This document shows, one piece after another, positions 25,126 to 36,402 of a stretch of 64,000 nt of DNA. The notes under the pieces were generated by a model. It made no database searches. It saw only the letters and a program-made list of their open reading frames with translations, and was not told where the DNA came from. This stretch comes from Hansfordia pulvinata (lineage: Eukaryota; Ascomycota; Sordariomycetes; Xylariales), in NCBI GenBank assembly GCA_006538405.1, contig BJKQ01000006.1, positions 1,573,001 to 1,637,000 on the forward strand, read 5' to 3'. The position numbers and the translations under genes were made by a program. Numbering within the stretch: position 1 is the stretch's first letter; each line of letters begins with the position of its first letter.

Positions 25126-25321
25126 GTCATCGCTTAGGCCCCCCACACCCGGCAAGCTCGGAGGAGGAGGAGGAGGAGGAGGAGGAGCGAGAGTGAGCTG
25201 GCTGCCACTTATACACACACATCTCGGTTTAGCTCAGCTCAGCTCAGCCGCCATGGCAATGAATAAATAGAAACCTCCCTCCACCCCCGTCGTCGGCCTC
25301 ACCTCCCATCTTGACATATAC

Positions 25322-25324
<3 letters not shown>

Positions 25325-25354
<30 letters not shown>
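25325..25354 (+). repeat. (AT)n dinucleotide repeat upstream of glycosyltransferase
   Basis: An AT tract of 30 nt in otherwise GC-rich DNA, about 165 nt upstream of the start codon at 25518. It may influence promoter openness, but that is inference. Confidence 0.9.
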
Positions 25355-25356
<2 letters not shown>

Positions 25357-25517
25357 TACCACATTTTTCTTTCAAAGAGAGCTGCTGCCGGTCGAATTTT
25401 TCCCGTCTCTTCCCAGCCAGCCAGCAAGCGCAGCGTTCGACGGGGGCCACAACAGCGTCAGCAACGCTCACCCTCTTTCACATACCACACCCGCCACATT
25501 ACACAAACGGGGCAACT

Positions 25518-26933
25518 ATGGCCTCCACCACCACCACCACCACAGTAGCAGCGCCGGCGCCGGCAGCAGCAGCCGCAGGGGACAAGAAGAAGCCCTTCCT
25601 CTTCTTCGTCTCGATCCCCGCCGAGGGCCACACGAACCCCTGCATCACCATCGCGGGCGCCCTGGCCAAGCGCGGCTACGACGTCGCCTTCCTGAGCAAC
25701 GGCGACTTCAAGGACAAGATCGAGGCGCAAGCGGGAGTCGAGTACATCGAGGGGCCCGGTGTCTGGGAGTTTGTCGACCCCAACTTCGCCGAGATCATGG
25801 GCACCCTGGGGCCCGGGATGCCCTCCATCGGCTACGCCTTCTCGCGCGTCTTCGGCGCCCGCCAGCAGGCCGCCACCGAGGCCGTGGACCGCGAGCTGGC
25901 GCGCCTGCGGGCCCGCGAGGGCCCGGAAAGGCAGTTCATCGTGGTCCACGAGCTGTTCAGCATGGCCGTCTCCGCCTTCAAATACGGCCGCCCCCCGCCG
26001 GCCGGCTTCGACCGCTTCCCCCGCGACGTCGCCATCTGCCCGGCCCCCATGATCTGCCGCAGCGTCGACACGGCCCCCTTCCTGCTCGGCCTGCCCCCGG
26101 ACTCCTCCGAGAGCGGCCGCCTGCGCAACCGCGCCCTGCAGAAGATGGCCGACGAGGGCCCCCTCAAGGACTGCAACGCCGAGATGAACGCCTGCCTGCG
26201 CCGCGCCGGGGCCACCCGCGACTTCGACGAGCCCGGCTTCGACGGCTGGTACCAGTTCCCCGAGATGACCCTGCAGCTCGGCAGCCCCAGCATCGAGTAC
26301 CCCCTGTCCGACATGCGCCCCAACATCCGCTTCACCGGCTGCTTGCCTCGCCGCCCCGCCGCCGCCAGCTGGACCCCTCCCGAGTGGTGGTCCGAGGTCG
26401 CCACGCCCGACGGCCGCGCCGGCCGCAAGCTCGTCTTCGTGTCCCAGGGCACCGTCGAGACCAAGCCGGAGCAGCTCATCATCCCCACCATGCGCGCCCT
26501 CGAGGCCCGCGACGACGTCCTCGTCGTCGTCGCCCTGGGCGTCAAGGGCGCCGCCCTGCCCGAGGGCTTCGCCGCCCCCGCCAACGCCCGCGTCGTCGAC
26601 TACCTCCCCTACGACCTGGCCCTCGAGCACTCCGACGTCTTCGTCTCCAACGCCGGCTACGGCTCCGTCTGCCACGCCGTCATGAACGGCGTCCCCTGCG
26701 TCTTCGCCGGCGAGTCCCAGGACAAGCTCGAGAACTCCATGCGCGCCGAGTGGGCCGGCTACGGCTACAAGGTCGGCACCCAGACCCCGACCCCGGACCA
26801 GGTCCGCACCGCCGTCGACACCGTCCTCGCCGACCCCAAGTACAAGGCCCGCGCCCTCGAGCTGCGCCGTGAGAACGAGGACATGGACTGCATCGGCACC
26901 TGTGCCAAAGCCATCGAGGACCTGACCGAGTAG
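25518..26933 (+). CDS. GT1-family UDP-glycosyltransferase (macrolide/MGT-like)
   Basis: Predicted 471-aa single-exon enzyme that should transfer a sugar from a UDP-sugar to a small lipophilic acceptor. After a Thr/Ala-rich leader it opens with the GT-B N-terminal pattern FVSIPAEGHTNPCITIAGAL, whose His lies where the GT1 catalytic base is found. The C-terminal donor-binding domain shows FVSQGTVETKPEQLI, VVDYLPYDLALEHSDVFVSN, then AGYGSVCHAVMNGVPCVFAG and ESQDKLENSMRAEWAGYG, matching the UGT signature region. No signal peptide or C-terminal membrane anchor is visible, so it is probably cytosolic, unlike animal UGTs. Third codon positions are almost all C or G, which produces a long spurious antisense frame. 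The start at 25518 is used because the reading frame upstream is AT-repeat sequence. Acceptor and sugar are unknown. Confidence 0.93.
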   Translation: MASTTTTTTVAAPAPAAAAAGDKKKPFLFFVSIPAEGHTNPCITIAGALAKRGYDVAFLSNGDFKDKIEAQAGVEYIEGPGVWEFVDPNFAEIMGTLGPGMPSIGYAFSRVFGARQQAATEAVDRELARLRAREGPERQFIVVHELFSMAVSAFKYGRPPPAGFDRFPRDVAICPAPMICRSVDTAPFLLGLPPDSSESGRLRNRALQKMADEGPLKDCNAEMNACLRRAGATRDFDEPGFDGWYQFPEMTLQLGSPSIEYPLSDMRPNIRFTGCLPRRPAAASWTPPEWWSEVATPDGRAGRKLVFVSQGTVETKPEQLIIPTMRALEARDDVLVVVALGVKGAALPEGFAAPANARVVDYLPYDLALEHSDVFVSNAGYGSVCHAVMNGVPCVFAGESQDKLENSMRAEWAGYGYKVGTQTPTPDQVRTAVDTVLADPKYKARALELRRENEDMDCIGTCAKAIEDLTE

Positions 26934-26955
26934 ATGGGCAGGAGGGAAGGTATAC

Positions 26956-27021
<66 letters not shown>

Positions 27022-28964
27022 CTTGTACCCTGACGCTTTGCGGTGGTCAGATGGCCCAAGTCTTCCCAAAGGTCACAGAGAGAGTTGACAATCATGACGA
27101 AACGAAACGGGGCTGCCGGCGCGCAGTCTGCTGAGCTTTTCTGCCCCTCGGACTTTTGTACACGCTGTGGCGCATGGAAATGTGCGCTCCCACTAGCCTT
27201 CCCCCTTCTGTTAACATAACGTCGAGACGATAGAGTCAGGATATCCTGCCAACATAATCATGCCCATTTCACACTCGCCGTTCCGTGTCTTGTATGCGCT
27301 GCCCTCTCGTCCCTCTCTGCGGTGCTACTGTCGCGTGTCGTCCAGTATAGGTTGCTTGCTTACTCAGATTCGGGTGCTCATGCGGGTCGGTGATCAAGAT
27401 CGCCATGCTGACCGTTCTGGGTAACAATGCCTCTTCTGTCCGTCATACCGTGCAGACTGAGCCGCTGTGTCGGTCATGACATCTTTTCCCAGTGACCGAC
27501 CTGCGTGCACCTCCAGCAGCACCCTCAAAATCCCGTTCGCGACGTCCGTCGCCCGAGACAAGCATCAGTCCCGGCCCGTTCTGCGTCGAGTGAGATGACC
27601 GATCGTAGACGGAAAATCGTTGGCATGGAATCTGATGCTTCTCATGTGATGCGCGGCGTCTGTCCATGCACAATGCTCATTCCGACTTGCCTTTCGGGGG
27701 TGATACCCCAAACCAGCATATTCGAGCAGCATCAGCGCGTAGCGACATTCTCTGGACTGGAACCAGAATCGTGACAGACCGGATGTCGAGGAGGATGGGG
27801 CCAAGTCGGTTTCCTTGGCCATATGCCGGCACCCCGTCACACATGGCTGCAACCATGCAAATGGACTTTGCTTGGCTAGGAGTTAGGTAGCCTCATCAAG
27901 GTCTGGCTGGTAGCTCGCTTCCTTTGGCTGTGTTGACGAGCAGCAGAACTGGCAAGATGACGAGCGGGACCAGGGGCCATCTCTTCAGCGCCGGACCGGG
28001 GCCCGCTGCGAGCTATGATCTGCGAAGGATAGCCGGGCGCGTTTCGACCCCGAATGAGAGGATTCGCAGGCGACGAGCCCTGAGGGACCTGCGAAACACG
28101 GTGGTTCAGGAGTATGGGGCGACGAGGGCAACTGCTAGAGGGCCACGCGCTTCGTCATATCGACATGCGAGCCTGGTCAGGATCCTGGCGTGGGTAGCGC
28201 CCCGCGATCTGCAGTCATCTCGGCGACCTCTGCGGATTTGTGATTTTGGAATCTGCAAGGCGGCGGTTTTGCGGTGTTTCAAACCCGCAGATTCGCCCGT
28301 GAATGTCCTCACGCTCCTGTGTGCTCTCTAAGCCTTATCTCGCTAGTTGTGATGTTGGTTGGCATAGCTTGAGCAGTTCCGCATCGGTAGCTTCGTGTGC
28401 AGATCGCAGGCTGAGGGGCAGTCTGGCAGACGTGTCCTGGCGTGAGGCTAAGCCGTGGCAGATACGCGCCGACCCCGGCGAGACCCTGTCGTCTCTCAAG
28501 CTCGAAACCCTTTGGCAGGTTGTCGGATCCCCAGAGCGCCATGGCGAGATGGCTGGATGTCCAGTTGATTAACCAACCCTGCGTAGTCCCCTGCCGCGGC
28601 GGCTGTCGGTAGAATCCGCAGGGGCCGCGCGCCCGCCCCCGTCGATGCGGGGCCGAAGTAGGGCCTGGGCCTCAAGGTTTGACTCAGACGAGGACGGATT
28701 CAGGTATATTAGAAAGCGCTTCTGGAAGCCTCTCTCCGGTCCTCGCCCGAGTCGGCCCTGAGCTGCCCAAATGCTCATCCGCTTTCCCCTCAACCCCATT
28801 GCCGCCTGGTCGATACTCGTTCCCTCCCTCTTCCGTTGCCTCCTCTCAGCCCGCAGCGACGCAACGACATCGACAGCGACAGCGACAGCGACGACCCCGC
28901 TACCGCCCGCCCCGACGCCGCCAAAGCCGATTTCCCTTCTCCGACAAAAACCCCAGGAGCGACC
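26934..28964. other. Intergenic, no gene seen
   Basis: Begins with the GA tract in the likely 3' UTR of the glycosyltransferase. From 27100 to 28700 there is mixed sequence without repeats or convincing frames. The last about 200 nt (28770-28964) are pyrimidine- then GACAGC-rich and probably form the leader of the next gene. Confidence 0.55.
26959..27018 (+). repeat. (GA)30 microsatellite 3' of glycosyltransferase
   Basis: A perfect 60-nt GA tract starting 25 nt after the stop codon, so probably transcribed in the 3' UTR. Confidence 0.95.
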
Positions 28965-29822
28965 ATGGCCGTCGCTGGCCAAGACCACATCTTAACGCTG
29001 TCGTGCCCGGACAAGCCCGGTATCGTGCACGCGGTGACCGGCCTCCTGGCCGACAACGGACTCAACGTGCTGGACCTACAGCAGTTCTCCGACAAGACAA
29101 CGGACAAGTTCTTCATGCGCGTGCACTTCGGGCATGCCGAGTCGACGGCGCACCTGGACGAGCCCCTGCGCCGGCTGTCCGACGAGCTGCGCATCGACTC
29201 GTGGGACGTGCGGGCGGCCGGCCGCAAGCCCAAGGTGCTCATCATGGTGTCCAAGATTGGCCATTGCCTCAACGACCTCCTGTTCCGTATCAAGACCGGG
29301 CAGCTGGGCATCGAGGTCCCCGTCGTCGTGTCCAACCACCCCGACTACAAGGCGCTGGTCGAGAGCAATGGCATCGAGTTCCGCCACCTCCCCGTGAACA
29401 AGGAGACCAAGGCTGCCCAGGAGGCCCAGGTGCTCGAGTTGGCGCGGCAGCACGACATTGAGCTGATTGTCCTGGCCCGCTACATGCAGGTGCTGAGCCC
29501 GACCCTTTGTGAAGCCATGAGCGGGCGCATCATCAACATTCACCACTCCTTCCTGCCCTCTTTCAAGGGCGCCAAGCCTTATCACCAGGCCTACGAACGC
29601 GGCGTCAAGATCATCGGCGCCACGGCGCACTTTGTCACGGCCGACCTCGACGAGGGCCCCATCATTGAGCAGCGCATTGCCCGCGTTGGCCACGCGCAGA
29701 GTCCCAAGGAGCTGGTCGAAGAGGGTAGCAACGTCGAAAGTCAGGTCTTGGCTGCGGCCGTCAAGTGGTGGTCCGAGAAGAGGCTGTTCATCAACGGCCA
29801 CAAGACGGTCGTCTTCAATTGA
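28965..29822 (+). CDS. Formyltetrahydrofolate deformylase (PurU type)
   Basis: Hydrolyses 10-formyl-THF to THF and formate, balancing one-carbon pools. Predicted 285 aa, single exon, near the usual 280-290 aa. An N-terminal ACT regulatory domain (about residues 5-85) is recognisable in LTLSCPDKPGIVHAVTGLLA and FFMRVHF. The C-terminal formyltransferase-fold hydrolase (about 90-280) carries the catalytic Asn/His in INIHHSFLPSF and the Asp in TADLDEGPIIEQ, matching the N-H-D triad of the PurN/PurU family. The ATG at 28965 has a good context (gaccATGgc) and gives a standard N-terminus; an in-frame ATG at 28836 would add 43 acidic residues that the family lacks. No clear mitochondrial presequence is in frame, so a cytosolic enzyme is more likely. 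Confidence 0.95.
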   Translation: MAVAGQDHILTLSCPDKPGIVHAVTGLLADNGLNVLDLQQFSDKTTDKFFMRVHFGHAESTAHLDEPLRRLSDELRIDSWDVRAAGRKPKVLIMVSKIGHCLNDLLFRIKTGQLGIEVPVVVSNHPDYKALVESNGIEFRHLPVNKETKAAQEAQVLELARQHDIELIVLARYMQVLSPTLCEAMSGRIINIHHSFLPSFKGAKPYHQAYERGVKIIGATAHFVTADLDEGPIIEQRIARVGHAQSPKELVEEGSNVESQVLAAAVKWWSEKRLFINGHKTVVFN

Positions 29823-32668
29823 GCGGTCCGGTCGTGCATGACTGCCATTGTCAAGTCGTCAAAAAGCAACAGCGTCGGCAATGATGCCGGAGGGGGAACG
29901 AAAGAAATAATGCTGTAATCGATGAATGCAATCAACCAACAACTGGTGCCATTGGCCCGGCGCCCTCAATGAAATGACCACTTCTCGCGCGGTCAACGTC
30001 GCAAGCATCACCGGTCCATCGACGATGAGGGCAATATATCCCTCTGTCTGCTATCGATCTGTCCGCCGCGGGAATCCGCTACCATGTTCTGGACACCATG
30101 TGGCATACCAAGATAACAGGCCGAGAAGGGTTCGTCATAGAGACCGGCTCCAAGCCACATCAGCCGTAGCCCTTGACGTCATATTAGTATGTGTGCGCAA
30201 ACGGCCAAGTCAGCTGGATACAGCCTCACGCACGAGCGGGCTTGGAACATGCATCGACACAGTACAGTAGGTACCTGTCAGCTCGATGAGACTTGGCCGA
30301 AAGCTGTGTGCGCACCGCCGCCGATTGCCTCCAGACTCTCCCTTGGCTGGTCTGTCTTGTTCTGTTCATAATTCTTAAAGGCAACCGGTAAGTCTGAATA
30401 TCTTCCGGCGGCAAGGTTGCTGCTCGGCGCGTTGTGTACACGAATATACCTGCGTGCTGTAAGCGTCATCTGTGGCATTTCTCCGTCCCGATGTATAGTG
30501 CGTGCAGCTGCAGGCTCATCTGCCCAGCGTCAGGCACGGAGTCCTGCAAAATGGGACAGAACCGGGGAAGTCGGTCAGTCGACAGCCACAGCGACGGCGC
30601 CTGGGGCCTTAGCATAATCCGTCGCTGACCGATGGCGCCCGCATTAGCTCCTCGGCCAGTTTGTCCAAGCCGAAGCTGCATCGCAAGCGGCGGTTTCTCC
30701 TCCACGCTCGGCTCACTCGGCACTCGCGGGACGCCGCCAAAAGCGGGTTTGCACTTTTTTCGCGGCACGAGGGCGGAGGTCTAGGGACCCGGAACGCCAC
30801 GCAGGCCACTAGCTCGCCATCCTGCTGTACCTCGCATGCGCAGTGTGGCACGCGTGCTTGCTGCTTGGTTCATGAGAGCCTGTCGGCCCCTCGCGCGATC
30901 ATAGCCCCATGCGGCAAACCCGCAAAGCAAGGTCGGCCGCATCCCTGAAGTGGAGGGCGCGGAAAACCCGCCGGTGGGCGGTGCAGAGTTTTGAGCCTGG
31001 CTGGACGCCTAGAAGGGCATGCTAGACGTGCATGGTGATTCGGCCTCGGTTTGTGGGCCGACCCGAGAAGAGGCGGCCAGAATTACTCATGACTTTGGGA
31101 CCCGCGGCGTCGACGGATGCTTCGAGTAGTGGCGTGCCCCATGCCGTGGAGGCGCGACTCAGCAGTCTTTGATGAGCTCCTATGAAGGCATGAGCTGCGA
31201 GCCACGCCGATTGGAAGTGTTGAAAGGGGTGCGATCAAATCGGGCGTTCCTGAGACCAGGTAAGCAAAGGGAGTTGGGGAAGACCCCTTGCGCCCCTCTC
31301 GCCTGGTGGAACAATCGCAAACGTCCCGGGCCGCTGGCGCAAGAGCCTGAGATCCTGGCCCTGGCCCCGGACCTGTGTGCCTGGATGGGATGGTGTTGGA
31401 GGATGGCGTGGAGGATGGCTTGGGACTCGCGGACATGCTGAGGTCATGGGACTCGACCGAGTGAGGGCTCCAGAGTGGCCGGCGCCTGGGCTATCCGCAA
31501 GTCTGGGCGGCGGTGGGATGGCGAAGACGGGCCCGGGGCCAATAGCCGGGGTTTATTGGGTCATGGATTGCCCCATTGATCGAAATCTCGTTGCGGCGTA
31601 ACGCCCATGTCCTCGGGCGATCGTCAGTCCACCCAGCCCAACGGCCATTGCCCTGCTCGGGCGGTGTGGTTCGGGGGCCTGCCGAGTTGAAGTCGCGGGC
31701 GAATCTTGGATTGACTGCAGAGACCGTCCAGTCAGTCAATGTGTTTCCGACAGCAGGAAACATAGAAAACCCTAAGCGCGGGAAGTGCCCCAGTCCGCCT
31801 TGTAAAGGCAAGAGCACCTGCTGGGTGCCTCATCACGTCACTTGAGCAGCTGCTTCAGGTACGAGATACCCTGTAGGTATTCCCGGGCTGTGCGGGAAGG
31901 GAATGGGCGAGTGCGATCCATGACCGGGGCAGATGGCTGAGTCCGAGGTACAAGTACTCGCACATGGATGATGGGCTGCGGTTTCCAGCTCCGGCTTGGG
32001 CCTTGCAGATACTCGTACCCGTATATCGCAACGCCCCGTGGGCTCCTGCCCGCGTGTCCGTAGGTTGGGCATTCGTACCTGTTCGAGCAGCGCCCTGCCC
32101 AGACGCCCGGAGAAGAGAATCAGCCCGGGCTCACAGGTTGGCTGCACCGTTGCTCCACTCCAGCCCTCCATGGAGCGAATCTGGAGGGGCCCCGCGTACT
32201 GGTACCTCGCGCCGACGCACTGCCGAGATGGCCCGCGTGGCTCCCCGGCTTCACTAATAATCAGCCTGGGACCCCCCTACGCTGCGCCTTCCAGGTTTCG
32301 CCTTCCCTTCACGTCACATCTGCTCTTGCAATTGTTGCACTTCCTGCTGTTGTTGCTCGCCGCTTCGCTGTCAAGTTTCCCTGACTCTGTCTCGGCGTCT
32401 CATCTCACGGCGCTCGCCCCATTCCTCCCACTACAACACATTCCGAATCCTGTCAATCCATCTCAACGCCGCGACATCGCATACATAGTCCTCGGTCGCG
32501 CGCCCTGTTTGCCGTACCGCGTATTCCATATCGCACACACTTCGACTATTTGGTCCCGGCCTTATTAGCCGGTCCAACACCTGACTTCCGTACTCGATAC
32601 CCACCCTGTCGCTGCCACCGGCTCAGTTTACCGCATACCGCCAGGCTTGTCGCGCCGCCTTCAACAAA
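29823..32668. other. Intergenic, no gene seen
   Basis: A 2.8-kb stretch with only short frames. A TACTCGTA octamer lies at 32010. From about 32270 the sequence is pyrimidine-rich, and the 190-codon plus-strand frame 31996-32568 reads as Ser/Leu/Pro-rich leader sequence, so I take it as promoter/5' UTR of the next gene. Confidence 0.55.
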
Positions 32669-33567
32669 ATGCCGATTCGCATCCCCTTTACAAACGCAAA
32701 CCCTTTCAACCGCCGCTCCACCGCCGGCACCCCCGACATTCAGGATGAGAACGTGAGGCCCAGCCTGGCTGTGCCAAAAGATTCGTACTCGGGCTTCGAG
32801 AGGGTCGACACCGTTGGCTCCAAGGCCTCTTCGGCTCTCAGCATTCGCAGCGGAAGGAGCCAGGACAATGGCGACTACAAGATGAGTGTCGTCAACGACA
32901 GTGGCATATATCTCCCGGTACGCTTCTTTTTGCGATTGCGCCTATAGCTCCCCCGGATGTTGGGTGCTATATGCGACAGTACACAGGGCTAATCTTTGAT
33001 CCGCAGCCCTCGCCTACTGAAGAGAAGAGCCTCTGGCCCCGGAGGCCGGCTCCCCCGTCGCGCACTTCCATGGACACCCGAAGCAGCGTGGGCGATATCG
33101 AGCACTTTTCCATCTCCCGCGAGTCTTTCGATTCGTACCGCCGCTCTTTCGTATGTCCCCAGTGCCAAGCTTGCCTCCATTGCATTGCTGACCCGCGAAC
33201 GCAGGATATTCAAGCCAAATCACCTGTCACCGTTCACGAATTCCCTCGACACAGTCTCGACTCAGCGCGCTACCCGCGACAGCCGAGATCGGCGTTGCGC
33301 GACCACTCTTTTCATAATACGCCGACTCACGAAGAGCGGTTCGAGGAGGTCGGCCTCAACGATGAACAGAAAGAGGAAGACTCCGCCCAAGCCCAGCAAC
33401 CCAAGAAGCGCAGCCTATTCGCCAAATTCACCGAGTCGCAGGAGCCCAACCCACAGGGCATGTCCCGCTTTATCCCCGGACGCAAGAGAGCACAAAGCAA
33501 CGGGCTAGGATCAGAGCTGGGACCCATGGAGAGGCCAAAGTCGATTGCGGTAGGTGACGGCGAGTAG
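32669..33567 (+). CDS. Conserved fungal protein of unknown function
   Basis: Predicted 251 aa from three exons: 32669-32917, 33007-33150 and 33205-33567, all phase 0 with GT-AG borders. No domain is recognised. The protein is hydrophilic and Ser/Pro/Arg-rich, probably largely disordered, with segments that look conserved (GFERVDTVGSKASSALSIRS, KMSVVNDSGIYLPPSPTEEK, IEHFSISRESFDSYRRSF) and a C-terminal KKRSLFAKF basic-hydrophobic patch. The many RxxS/SxxS sites suggest regulation by phosphorylation, as inference. The second intron is 54 nt, a multiple of three without a stop; if retained it would add 18 residues containing four cysteines. I recall proteins of this style from other Sordariomycetes but know no function. 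Confidence 0.82.
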
Positions 33568-34995
33568 ATGCGAGAAGCAGAGGATGGCGCTACGAGCATA
33601 TCCAATGCTGGGGTCTCTCGTTTTTCCCCGCCTGAGAGCGGAGTTGTTTTCCCGGCGTTTTAGTCGATATCCAGGGTCCCCTACGAAACATGATGTGTTA
33701 TATGGGTAATTACCCCTCTTGTTGAGCACAGGTATGCACTTTGGGACGTTATTGTCGCTCGCTTTTGCCGGGACATGGAGTTTGGACCAACACATCGGCT
33801 TGGATGAAGCCTGGACAAGGCGCCCGGACATGGGTATACTTGAAGCTTATAATGATAATGCAGGGTCAAATGAGGCATGGGCGGGAAGCCATTACGGACC
33901 TCCGCTATGGCACGCAGTCAGGAGAATATGATAGATGGCTAAGATATAGATGCTGTATGATCAATTTTGGAGATGCTTCTCCGCCTCAGACTCGGAACAT
34001 GACAACGCGGCTTGTCTACAAAACATAATGTGCAGAATTACAAGAGCCCCCCCCCCCCCCCCCCCCCTCCTGACGAGAGGAGAGAGAGTTTCGAGAATCC
34101 TTTGCCACTGGTAATCTGTGAACACCCCAGTGTGCCCAGCAGCAACAGGAATCGAATTGACTACTTCATGTACGAGTACTTCACGCGCGACTTACATGAC
34201 GTCTGTGGCGGAAGCACGGACGGACCGGCGGACTGGTGGCGCGGCAGGGGCCAGACTCACGATGCCGGATGAGTTCATCAGAAGTCCGGGGCGTCTTGAG
34301 GTAGGCACGTAGGCTGCTGTGCGGCCAGTGACCAGGACCCTAGAAAATGAGCAACCATTCAGAAGGCCTGTGGTGCATTGAGTTATTTTGCGAGGAGGCC
34401 AATTTGCATTGTTGAGCACCGTAGCAGCAAATTCGATTATCCACATACAGCAGCAGTTTTGATCCGTCGTCATCTCGGAAGATGGGGCCAAATGGAGTTA
34501 AGGTACCGTTGTATTGTGTTGGAAGGTCTGGCTGGCACTCGTGCTCCACCTAAGCTCGTAAACGATACGAAGAGAAACCCCGCCATGTAATGCGCTGCGC
34601 CCAAAAGGCCGAACCCTGGGCGAAAAAACTGCCCGCCCAACCCCGCCATAGCTGCGACGCAACGGCAACCAACGCCCCAGCGCCCGAAGTGGCCTGAGCC
34701 TGCCCGGCCGCTCTCCCACAGCGTCGGCGCCTTATCTTATCAGGGATTTTTTTATCCCTGCCTCGTCCATCCACGACGGGCGACAGCTACGGCGACAGCT
34801 ACCCAACACAGCGGTTGGAGTCTTTTGTGTCTATCTGTTCTGCCGCTCCCCGCAAGACTGATATACGTTTGCGAGAAGACCTGCAGGGCCATACCCACGA
34901 TCACAGTCAACACTCCGACAGCGGACGATCGATCCCACCTCCACCGGTCACGCCCGATCATCTCCCCAGCCTTCCAAACCCCACTCCCGCCCGCC
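33568..34995. other. Intergenic, no gene seen
   Basis: Contains a C-run of about 21 nt near 34047 and a TACGAGTA octamer at 34171. No credible frame. The last 250 nt upstream of 34996 are the probable promoter and leader of the ACL4-like gene. Confidence 0.6.
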
Positions 34996-35157
34996 ATGGC
35001 GCCCAGGCGGCCGGAGAAGACGACGAAGCAGCCCAGCGGCAGTCAGAATGACGGTCCGGACGTCGTGACCCTGGTGCGGGCAGCCGAGGCCCACCTGGAG
35101 GAGGGCAACGCGGCCGAGGCCCTGGTCTTGGCAACCGCGGCGGTGGACCGCACGAAG

Positions 35158-35193
<36 letters not shown>

Positions 35194-36402
35194 GAGGAGA
35201 AGCTGGCGGCCCTCGACGCCCTGGGAAACGTGCAGCTGGCTCTGGGAGAGTTCGAAGAGGCGCGCGCCCACTTCCTGCGGGCGGCGGAGCTGGACCCCGA
35301 AGGCACGCGCGAGGACGCCGTGGGGGGCGCGGGCCACAGCAAGTTCATGTACCTGGCGCAGCTCAGTCCCGAGGGCGGCGCCGACACGGTCATGTGGAGC
35401 GAGAAGGGCGTCGCGGCCATCAAGGCCCGCATCGCTGTGCTCGAGGAGGTCGAGGCCAACCTGCAGCGGCAGAAGGGGGGCAGCAGCAGCAGCAGCAGCA
35501 GAACAACGGCGGCGGCGACGCGGAATAACAATGACAGCAGCAGCACCACCACCACCACGACACAAAAGGCCACCGACGACGGTCCCGAGATAATAGAGGT
35601 CGACGAGGTCTCGCTAATGCTGGTGCGCCTGCGCCGCGGGCTGGCGCAAGGCCTGTGCTCCATCGCCGAGGTGTACATGACCGACCTATCATGGGAGGCC
35701 GACGCCGAGGCGCGGTGCGAGTCGCTGGTGACGGAGGCGACCATGGCCGACCCGGACTGCGCCGAGGCTTGGCAGACGCTCGCCAGCGTGCGCATCTCCC
35801 AGCAGCGGCCCGACGACGCGCGCGCCGCCCTCGACCGCAGCATGGAGCTGTGGCGCGAGCTCGACCCGGAGGACCCGGGCGTGCCCGAGTTCGGCAGCCG
35901 CGTCGCCCTCGCCCGCATGCTCATCGAGGTCGCCCGCGAGCCCGACGCCGTCGAGGTCCTCGAGCGCCTCGTCATGGAGGACGACCACAGCGTCGAGGCG
36001 TGGTACCTCGGCGGCTGGGGCTTCTACGTCAGGGCCGAGAGGGCGCGGGAGGAGGGAGCGAGCGGCAGCGGCGAGGACGCCAAGATGGCGACGGACGACA
36101 AGGCCGACAAGAAGAGCGACGAGGACGGCAAGGCCGTCTGGGCCGCCGACGGTCGCAAGTACGACATCCCCTGGCAGGGCTACCTGGCGACCTCGCGCGT
36201 CTGGCTCAACGAGTGCATGCGCCAGTACCGCCTCGAGGGCTACGAGGACGAGCGCCTGGGCGCCCACGCGCAGGAGCTCCTCGAATCGATCACAAGCGAG
36301 ATTGGCGAGGCGCCCCCCGAGGACGACAACCAGCCCGACGTCGAGGACTGGGAAGAGATAGAGTCGGAGTCGGACGACGACGGGGATGCCATGGAGGAAT
36401 AG
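34996..36402 (+). CDS. acl4: TPR-repeat ribosome-assembly chaperone, Acl4-like
   Basis: Predicted 468 aa, single exon, start in a strong context (gccATGg). By homology style it is the fungal counterpart of yeast Acl4, the dedicated chaperone that holds newly made ribosomal protein Rpl4 until it joins pre-60S particles. The N-terminal region has TPR-like helix pairs (VRAAEAHLEEGNAAEALVLA; ALGNVQLALGEFEEARAHFL with AAELDPEG), and a second group lies in the middle (EAWQTLASVRISQQRPDDAR; VEAWYLGGWGFYVRAERA). The C-terminus is strongly acidic (EDWEEIESESDDDGDAMEE), typical of Acl4 and fitting a basic ribosomal client. Low-complexity Ser runs (about residues 56-65 and 163-168) and Asn/Ser/Thr tracts separate the TPR blocks. 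The assignment rests on architecture, so another TPR chaperone is possible. Confidence 0.78.
35161..35190 (+). repeat. (AGC)10 poly-Ser repeat in ACL4-like gene
   Basis: Ten AGC codons encode a Ser run between the first two TPR-like motifs; a shorter AGC run near 35483 encodes a second. Confidence 0.9.

Larger units (their letters stand above)
21743..25517. other. Intergenic, microsatellite-rich, no gene seen
   Basis: A 3.8-kb region with G- and T-runs (near 22029 and 22906), a GGA tract (22970-22993), a C-run near 24000, and at 25065-25125 a CGACA array followed by a TCCTG array. An AT dinucleotide tract (25325-25354) lies about 165 nt before the glycosyltransferase start. Octamers of the TACTCGTA family occur at 22693, 23976, 24248, 24254 and 24790. 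No frame has protein-like content. Confidence 0.6.

Noticed and set aside
25458..27095. 545-codon minus-strand open frame opposite the glycosyltransferase
   Set aside because: It is a Gly/Ala/Val/Asp-rich antisense shadow produced by the near-exclusive C/G third codon positions of the plus-strand gene, and its start runs through the GA repeat.
28771..28995. Presequence-like frame (MLIRFPLNPIAAW...) before the deformylase gene
   Set aside because: It is out of frame with the enzyme. A fifth missing base could join it, but PurU enzymes of normal length start at 28965, so there is no need for it.
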